This document shows positions 34,559 through 39,249 of a stretch of DNA of 39,249 nucleotides, piece after piece. The translations under genes were made by a program, and so were the position numbers. Within the stretch, counting starts at the first letter, position 1. Each line of letters starts with the position of its first letter. This DNA is from Limosilactobacillus gastricus DSM 16045. GTDB taxonomy: Bacteria; Bacillota; Bacilli; Lactobacillales; Lactobacillaceae. The notes under the pieces were generated by a model. The model did no database searches and was not told the origin of the DNA. It worked only from the letters and a program-made list of their open reading frames with translations. The stretch lies in assembly GCF_001434365.1 (NCBI RefSeq), contig NZ_AZFN01000021.1, positions 1 to 39,249 of the forward strand, in the 5' to 3' direction.

Positions 34559-35902
34559 GTGATTGAAATCAATAAACATCGGTACTCTTTTCCCGAAATC
34601 CTGACGATCGGTTTTATCGTGGTTATTATCGTGGGTACTTTTCTCTTGAAATTACCAATTGCCACCCGCGCAGGTTTAGAGACTACCTGGATGACGGCTA
34701 TTTTCACGTCGACCAGTGCTACTTGTGTCACTGGTTTATTACTGGTTGACACGGCAGCACATTGGACCTGGTTTGGCCAACTGGTGATTACCATGTTGAT
34801 GGAAGTTGGTGGCTTAGGGTTTATGACTTTTGCGGTAATGGGTTTCTTACTGATCCGACGGCGGATGCGTTTATCCACCCAGTTATTAACGCAAGAAGCA
34901 TTGAACTTAGATCATCTCTCACAGATTCGGGTTGTCTATTTGATTATAAAATTATCCTTATTAATTCAAGGTATCGGAGCGATTTTTTTAACTTTTGATC
35001 TCGTCCCGAAATATGGTTTTAAACGAGGCTTATGGTTAAGTATCTTTCAAGCCATTTCCGCCTTTTGTAACGCTGGATTTGATCTGTTTGGGAATAGTTT
35101 AAGCGATTTTAAAAATGATCCATACTTTTTGATCGTAACAGCTATTCTGATTATTGCCGGCTCCTTTGGTTTTTTGGTTTGGCAAGATATTGTCGAGTAT
35201 CGTCGCTTCCATCGGATGTCCTTACATACTAAATTGGCACTGCGAACGGGTGGGGTACTGGTCTTTTTATCCATTCTCGTCTACCTAATTACGGAAAAAA
35301 ATTTGAGCCAATTTGCCAATGAAATGTCCCCAATTAATCGTTTCATCAATACAATCTTTATGGCGATTACGCCACGGACGGCTGGTTTGACGACAATTCC
35401 ATATGATCATTTAAGCTCGGCCGGGATTAGTTATACCACTATTTTGATGTTTATTGGTGGCGCTCCAGGCTCGACTGCTGGGGGAGTCAAGACAACCACC
35501 ATTGGTTTAATTGCTTTGCAAAGTATTGCAACCTTACGAGGAAAAAGTGATACTGTCATGGCGCATCGGCGTTTCACCCAAGAAAATATTTTTCGGGCGC
35601 TCACGCTTTTATTTATTTCGGTGGTCTTGATTTTATCAGCGGTCTTGTTATTAGTAGCAACCCAGGCCTTACCGGTTAAGGATCCCTTATCATATGTCTT
35701 GTTTGAGGCGGTGGCAGCTTTCGGAACGACCGGGATCTCATTGGGAATCACGCCAACATTAAATGCAATTGGAAAGATCATTATTATGTTATTGATGTTT
35801 GTCGGTCGGGTCGGTATTTATACGGTGATGTTTTCGATTTTCAATGCTAAACCGGAAAAACAAACCTATCGTTATCCAGAGGAGAGTGTCTTAATTGGCT
35901 AA
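34559..35902 (+). CDS. ktrB: Potassium uptake channel subunit, TrkH/KtrB family
   Basis: This is an ion-translocating subunit of a Ktr-type K+ (possibly Na+-coupled) uptake system. The 447-residue membrane protein has four M1-P-M2 repeats. The selectivity-loop segments can be read as SATCVTGLL, SAFCNAGFDLFG, ITPRTAGLTT and AFGTTGISLGIT, each with the key glycine. The length fits KtrB rather than the longer TrkH. The start is a GTG at 34559 behind GAGGAGG. The gene overlaps ktrA by 8 bases. Confidence 0.95.
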   Translation: MIEINKHRYSFPEILTIGFIVVIIVGTFLLKLPIATRAGLETTWMTAIFTSTSATCVTGLLLVDTAAHWTWFGQLVITMLMEVGGLGFMTFAVMGFLLIRRRMRLSTQLLTQEALNLDHLSQIRVVYLIIKLSLLIQGIGAIFLTFDLVPKYGFKRGLWLSIFQAISAFCNAGFDLFGNSLSDFKNDPYFLIVTAILIIAGSFGFLVWQDIVEYRRFHRMSLHTKLALRTGGVLVFLSILVYLITEKNLSQFANEMSPINRFINTIFMAITPRTAGLTTIPYDHLSSAGISYTTILMFIGGAPGSTAGGVKTTTIGLIALQSIATLRGKSDTVMAHRRFTQENIFRALTLLFISVVLILSAVLLLVATQALPVKDPLSYVLFEAVAAFGTTGISLGITPTLNAIGKIIIMLLMFVGRVGIYTVMFSIFNAKPEKQTYRYPEESVLIG

Positions 35903-36566
35903 AAAGGAAAGTTATGTTGTCATCGGACTGGGAAAATTTGGGATGACTATCTGTAGTGCCTTAGCGCAAGCTGGGCAGGAAGTATTAGCGATTGATAGTA
36001 ACCCAGACGTCGTTAATGAAGTTTCGCATCTGGTGGTCCGCGCCGTTATCGCAAATGCTGAAGAAGAAGAAACCTTAAAAGAATTAGCGGTCGGCAACTT
36101 TGATCATGTATACATTTCAATTGGTCATAATATTGAAGCTAGTATTATGGCAACCTTAATCGTGAAGGAATTAGGTGCTCCTGATGTAACCTGTCGGGCG
36201 GAAAATATTCACCACGCGCGGGTGTTGGAACGGGTTGGAGCGGATACCGTGGTTCGGCCAGAACATGATATTGCGGAGCGATTAGTCTTTCGTAAACTAA
36301 ATCCGAATGTGGTCGATTTTGTGCGGATCAGTGAGAATTTAATGTTAGCTGAAGTTACGATTCGCAATCCGAAGTTTTTTAACCGTTCTTTGGGTGAACT
36401 AGAGATTCGGCGTCGGTTCAATGTTAATGTAATTGCGATTGTAGATCATCAAGACCAATTAAATGAAATGCCAATGGCGACTGATACGATTCACGATCAC
36501 GATAAGTTAACGGTTATTGGATCGCAGGCAGCTATTGAGCAATTAAGTGATGAAGTAGATCGATAG
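35895..36566 (+). CDS. ktrA: Potassium channel regulatory subunit, TrkA/KtrA family
   Basis: This cytoplasmic ring-forming regulator binds ATP/ADP or NAD(H) and gates KtrB. The 223-residue protein has an RCK_N Rossmann domain (about 1-135) with VVIGLGKFGMTICSALA and EVLAIDSN (nucleotide-binding acidic residue), then an RCK_C domain (about 140-222). The start is a TTG at 35895 behind GAGGAGAG, inside the end of ktrB, a sign of coupled translation. trmK follows after 7 bases. Confidence 0.95.
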   Translation: MAKKESYVVIGLGKFGMTICSALAQAGQEVLAIDSNPDVVNEVSHLVVRAVIANAEEEETLKELAVGNFDHVYISIGHNIEASIMATLIVKELGAPDVTCRAENIHHARVLERVGADTVVRPEHDIAERLVFRKLNPNVVDFVRISENLMLAEVTIRNPKFFNRSLGELEIRRRFNVNVIAIVDHQDQLNEMPMATDTIHDHDKLTVIGSQAAIEQLSDEVDR

Positions 36567-36573
36567 AGGTACA

Positions 36574-37296
36574 ATGATGGATGCATTACATTTATCTCAA
36601 CGTTTAAAGTTAGTCGCCGATTTCGTTCCGCAAGGGGCGCGTTTGGCGGATATTGGGTCAGATCATGCGTACTTACCGGCTTATTTACTGTTAAATCAGC
36701 GAATCGAATTTGCGATTGCTGGGGAAGTGGTGAAAGGACCGTTTGAAAACGCCCAACAAGAAGTCCTTAAACATCATCTGACAGGGAGCCTAGAAGCTCG
36801 TTTGGCGGATGGCCTGGCGGCGATTGAGGAGACTGACCAGATTGATGTAATTACTATTTGTGGAATGGGCGGTAGTTTAATCAGTCAAATTTTGGATGCT
36901 CATCCAGAAAAATTGGTGGGGGTCAAGCGGCTTATTCTTCAGCCTAATGTTGGCGAAAGTGAGTTGCGAACCTGGTTAGTTCAACACCACTTTGAAATTA
37001 TGACCGAACGGATGCTGACCGAAGACAATCAATTTTACGAAATTATAGTAGCAGAACCAACTATTTTGCCAGTTGCCTATAATCACCGTGAATTAACCTT
37101 TGGACCAGAATTAATTATGCATCAGGGCCCGGTCTTTCAAGCTAAATGGCAAGGAGAAATTGATCGTTTATCTCAAGTGATTGTCCATATGCAAGAAGCC
37201 AAACAACCACCACTTCGTAAGATTAAAGAATTCCAAGCGCAGCTACAATTGATTCAGGAGGTATTAACTGATGACAACCGGAACCGAATTAATTAA
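36574..37296 (+). CDS. trmK: tRNA (adenine-22-N1)-methyltransferase
   Basis: TrmK methylates N1 of A22 in tRNAs with S-adenosylmethionine. The 240-residue protein has the SAM loop LADIGSDHAYLPAYLL (about residues 24-39), VITICGMGGSLISQIL and LILQPNVGESELRTWL, then a helical C-terminal extension. Two ATGs are possible: 36574 and 36577. The GAGGT site at 36566-36570 is better spaced for 36577. It overlaps the next gene by 26 bases. In Bacillus and most lactobacilli trmK and the Nif3-family gene follow rpoD directly. Confidence 0.95.
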   Translation: MMDALHLSQRLKLVADFVPQGARLADIGSDHAYLPAYLLLNQRIEFAIAGEVVKGPFENAQQEVLKHHLTGSLEARLADGLAAIEETDQIDVITICGMGGSLISQILDAHPEKLVGVKRLILQPNVGESELRTWLVQHHFEIMTERMLTEDNQFYEIIVAEPTILPVAYNHRELTFGPELIMHQGPVFQAKWQGEIDRLSQVIVHMQEAKQPPLRKIKEFQAQLQLIQEVLTDDNRNRIN

Positions 37297-38098
37297 TCGT
37301 TTTGAACAATTCGCTAGTCCTCAATTAGCCGAATCCTGGGATCATGTGGGCTTACAAATTGGTAATCCTGATCGACCAATTCAAAAGTTGATGACGACCC
37401 TTGATGTGCGTCCAGAGATCGTTCAAGAAGCAATTAATCAACAAGTCGATTTTATTTTTGCTCATCACCCCATTATGTTTAAACCAGCCACTGACCTTGA
37501 TGTCCGTAATCCCCAGAATCAAATGTATGCGGATTTACTGAGTCATCAGATTACCGTTTACGCTGCTCATACTAATTTAGATACAGCCAACGGAGGGATG
37601 AATGACTGGTTAGCGGATCAACTTGGGTTAACGAATTGTGAACCATTAGTAGCGGCTGGACAAGATCCTTTTACTAAGCAACCAGTAGGAATGGGTCGCG
37701 TTGGTCAGCTGCCTAACGCGATGACTATTAATGATTTTACTAGGTATTGTCAAAGCGTGTTTGGGGTGGCTGGATTGCGTTTAGTGAAGCCGGCATCATT
37801 TAATTCAACGATTCAAAGAGTAGCGGTATTGGGTGGCGCTGGGGGATCTTTTTATCAACAGGCTCTTCAAGCCGGAGCGGATGCTTATGTGACTGGAGAT
37901 ATTTCATATCATACTGGGCATGACATGATTGCCAATGGTTTAGTAGCCCTGGACCCTGGTCATCATATTGAAGCTGTGGTAACTCATCGTTTGGCAGAGT
38001 TATTTAAGCAATGGCAGTTAAGTCATCATTGGAAATTTGAGATTATTGAGAATCATATTAATACTGATCCTTTTGAATTTATTTGTAAGGAGAATTAA
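37271..38098 (+). CDS. Nif3-like dinuclear metal centre protein (DUF34)
   Basis: This 275-residue protein belongs to the NIF3/YqfO family, once called GTP cyclohydrolase I type 2. It has the metal-ligand motifs FAHHPIMF (about residues 62-69), AAHTNLDTANGG and, near the C-terminus, DPGHHIEAV. The middle insertion seen in Bacillus YqfO is absent, so it is the short form. The biochemical role is not settled. AGGAGG within the end of trmK serves the ATG at 37271, which implies coupling to trmK. Confidence 0.93.
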   Translation: MTTGTELINRFEQFASPQLAESWDHVGLQIGNPDRPIQKLMTTLDVRPEIVQEAINQQVDFIFAHHPIMFKPATDLDVRNPQNQMYADLLSHQITVYAAHTNLDTANGGMNDWLADQLGLTNCEPLVAAGQDPFTKQPVGMGRVGQLPNAMTINDFTRYCQSVFGVAGLRLVKPASFNSTIQRVAVLGGAGGSFYQQALQAGADAYVTGDISYHTGHDMIANGLVALDPGHHIEAVVTHRLAELFKQWQLSHHWKFEIIENHINTDPFEFICKEN

Positions 38099-38101
38099 CA
38101 A

Positions 38102-39249
38102 ATGGAAAGTAGATATCCTGGGCTATTAGAACGGTTTTTAAAGTATGCTAAGCAAAATACGCGATCAGATGCGGAGTCAGCGACGATCCCATCCACACCG
38201 CGGCAAACTACCTTTTTAAAGGAGTTGCAAGCTGAATTAACTTCAATTGGGATTACAGATGCGAAGATTAACCCCGAGAATTCTTATTTGACGGGGACGA
38301 TTCCCAGTAATCTTGATAAAGAAGTTCCTGTGATGGGGTTAATTGCACATATTGATACGGCTGATTTTAATGCCGAAAACATTCAACCCCAAGTAATTGA
38401 AAATTACGACGGGGTTAGTGATATTCACTTAGGCGACTCTCCATACGTCTTATCACCGCAGGAATTTCCGGCTTTGAAAAATTATGCTGGCGAAACCTTG
38501 GTCACAACGGATGGGACAACTTTGTTAGGAGCGGATGATAAAGCCGGGGTTAGTGCAATTGTCACTTTTGCCGAGTACTTATTTCAACACCCAGGAATTA
38601 AGCATGGTAAGATTCGTCTCGGGTTCGGACCCGATGAAGAAATTGGAACCGGAGCCGATCATTTTGATGTTGACGATTTTGGCGCTGATTTTGCCTATAC
38701 CGTTGATGGAGGACCCTTAGGCGAACTCGAATACGAAACTTTTAATGCGGCGCAAGCAACGATTAACTTTACGGGTAAAAATGTCCATACTGGCGTGGCT
38801 AAAGATACGATGATCAATGCTTTACAATTAGCGATTGATTTTCATAATCAGTTACCGACGCATGACCGGGCGGAATTGACCGCGGATCGAGAAGGCTTTT
38901 TCCACTTGTATCAATTAGGCGGAACGGTGGATGCCGCTCAAGCGACCTATTTAATTCGAGATCACGATCGGCAGTTATTTGAGTTCCGTAAAACTGCTTT
39001 GGAGGCCATTGCCCGTGATATGAATGCGCGCTTTGATCAAGACCGGGTTCAAGTTAAAATTAGTGACCAATACTATAATTTAAAAGATGCCTTAAATGGT
39101 CATTTAGAATCAGTGGAAATGGCTAAGCAAGCGATGGAAGCTCTGTCAATTAAACCAATCATTTACCCAGTTCGAGGTGGTACTGATGGTTCAAAGATCT
39201 CATACATGGGACTACCAACCCCTAATCTTTTTGCTGGTGGCGAAAATAT
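38102..39249 (+). CDS. pepT: Peptidase T (tripeptidase), partial at the window end
   Basis: PepT is an M20 zinc aminotripeptidase of the cytoplasm. 382 codons are visible of about 410 expected, and the 3' end lies outside the window. Motifs: GLIAHIDTADF (metal His and Asp), LLGADDKAGVSAIVTFAEYL (bridging Asp), FGPDEEIGTGADHFD (catalytic Glu pair), AYTVDGG, GKNVHTGVAKDTMINAL and PVRGGTDGSKISYMGLPTPN. AAGGAGAA lies before the ATG at 38102. It starts 3 bases after the Nif3-family gene and is likely co-transcribed with it. Confidence 0.97.
   Translation, partial: MESRYPGLLERFLKYAKQNTRSDAESATIPSTPRQTTFLKELQAELTSIGITDAKINPENSYLTGTIPSNLDKEVPVMGLIAHIDTADFNAENIQPQVIENYDGVSDIHLGDSPYVLSPQEFPALKNYAGETLVTTDGTTLLGADDKAGVSAIVTFAEYLFQHPGIKHGKIRLGFGPDEEIGTGADHFDVDDFGADFAYTVDGGPLGELEYETFNAAQATINFTGKNVHTGVAKDTMINALQLAIDFHNQLPTHDRAELTADREGFFHLYQLGGTVDAAQATYLIRDHDRQLFEFRKTALEAIARDMNARFDQDRVQVKISDQYYNLKDALNGHLESVEMAKQAMEALSIKPIIYPVRGGTDGSKISYMGLPTPNLFAGGEN

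Overview
This window is a chromosomal segment of a low-to-moderate GC Gram-positive bacterium, almost certainly a member of the Lactobacillaceae. The evidence is an L-lactate dehydrogenase of lactobacillus type, two T-box leaders in front of aminoacyl-tRNA synthetase genes, an L-box lysine riboswitch, glycyl-tRNA synthetase of the alpha/beta type, the prmA-rsmE-rel-dtd cluster and the phoH-ybeY-dgkA-era-recO-glyQS-dnaG-rpoD cluster. The genus cannot be fixed from the sequence alone. Promoters are classic sigma-A (TTGACA / TATAAT), and most genes have AGGAGG-like ribosome binding sites.

Layout. 1-1.75 kb: an insertion-sequence-like terminal repeat at the extreme left edge, then ldh (minus), a 59-residue membrane protein gene (minus), and a divergent 98-residue unknown gene. 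1.77-6.6 kb: prmA (carrying a one-base frameshift), rsmE, a small membrane protein, the bifunctional stringent-response enzyme rel, and dtd. 6.6-7.5 kb: a convergent cell-wall amidase. 7.6-10.3 kb: an Asp T-box leader, aspS and a translationally coupled glutamine amidotransferase. 10.3-15.9 kb: rpsU, rmuC, yqeY-like, phoH, ybeY, dgkA, era, recO. 15.9-22.5 kb: a Gly T-box leader, glyQ, glyS, dnaG, rpoD. 22.5-25.5 kb: a flavin module made of a cytosolic apbE and two NAD(P)H:FMN-reductase-like proteins. 25.5-34.5 kb: aspartate kinase-dapF (minus), diverging from a lysine-riboswitch-controlled lysA-dapH-deacetylase-dapA-dapB-aminotransferase operon, which gives the acetylase route to DAP and lysine. 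34.5-38.1 kb: ktrB-ktrA potassium uptake, trmK and a Nif3-family gene. 38.1 kb to the end: pepT, cut by the window edge.

The most unusual content is the flavin module. The second reductase (24076-25497) is a three-part protein: a flavodoxin-like FMN reductase domain, a PAS-like domain, and a flexible acidic/Pro-rich tail with five copies of D-x-x-x-G-A-S. The invariant positions of that repeat coincide with the acceptor motif modified by ApbE flavin transferases, and apbE lies just upstream. I propose that the tail is a multi-flavinylated electron-carrying arm in the cytoplasm. This is an inference from motif and neighbourhood and needs direct testing.

Other points worth a second look are the prmA frameshift in a G-run, an LDH with Asn in place of the usual cofactor-binding Asp, a probable ATT start codon for apbE, palindromes overlapping the ldh, aspS and ktrB promoters, and a 14-kb block of accessory functions between rpoD and trmK.
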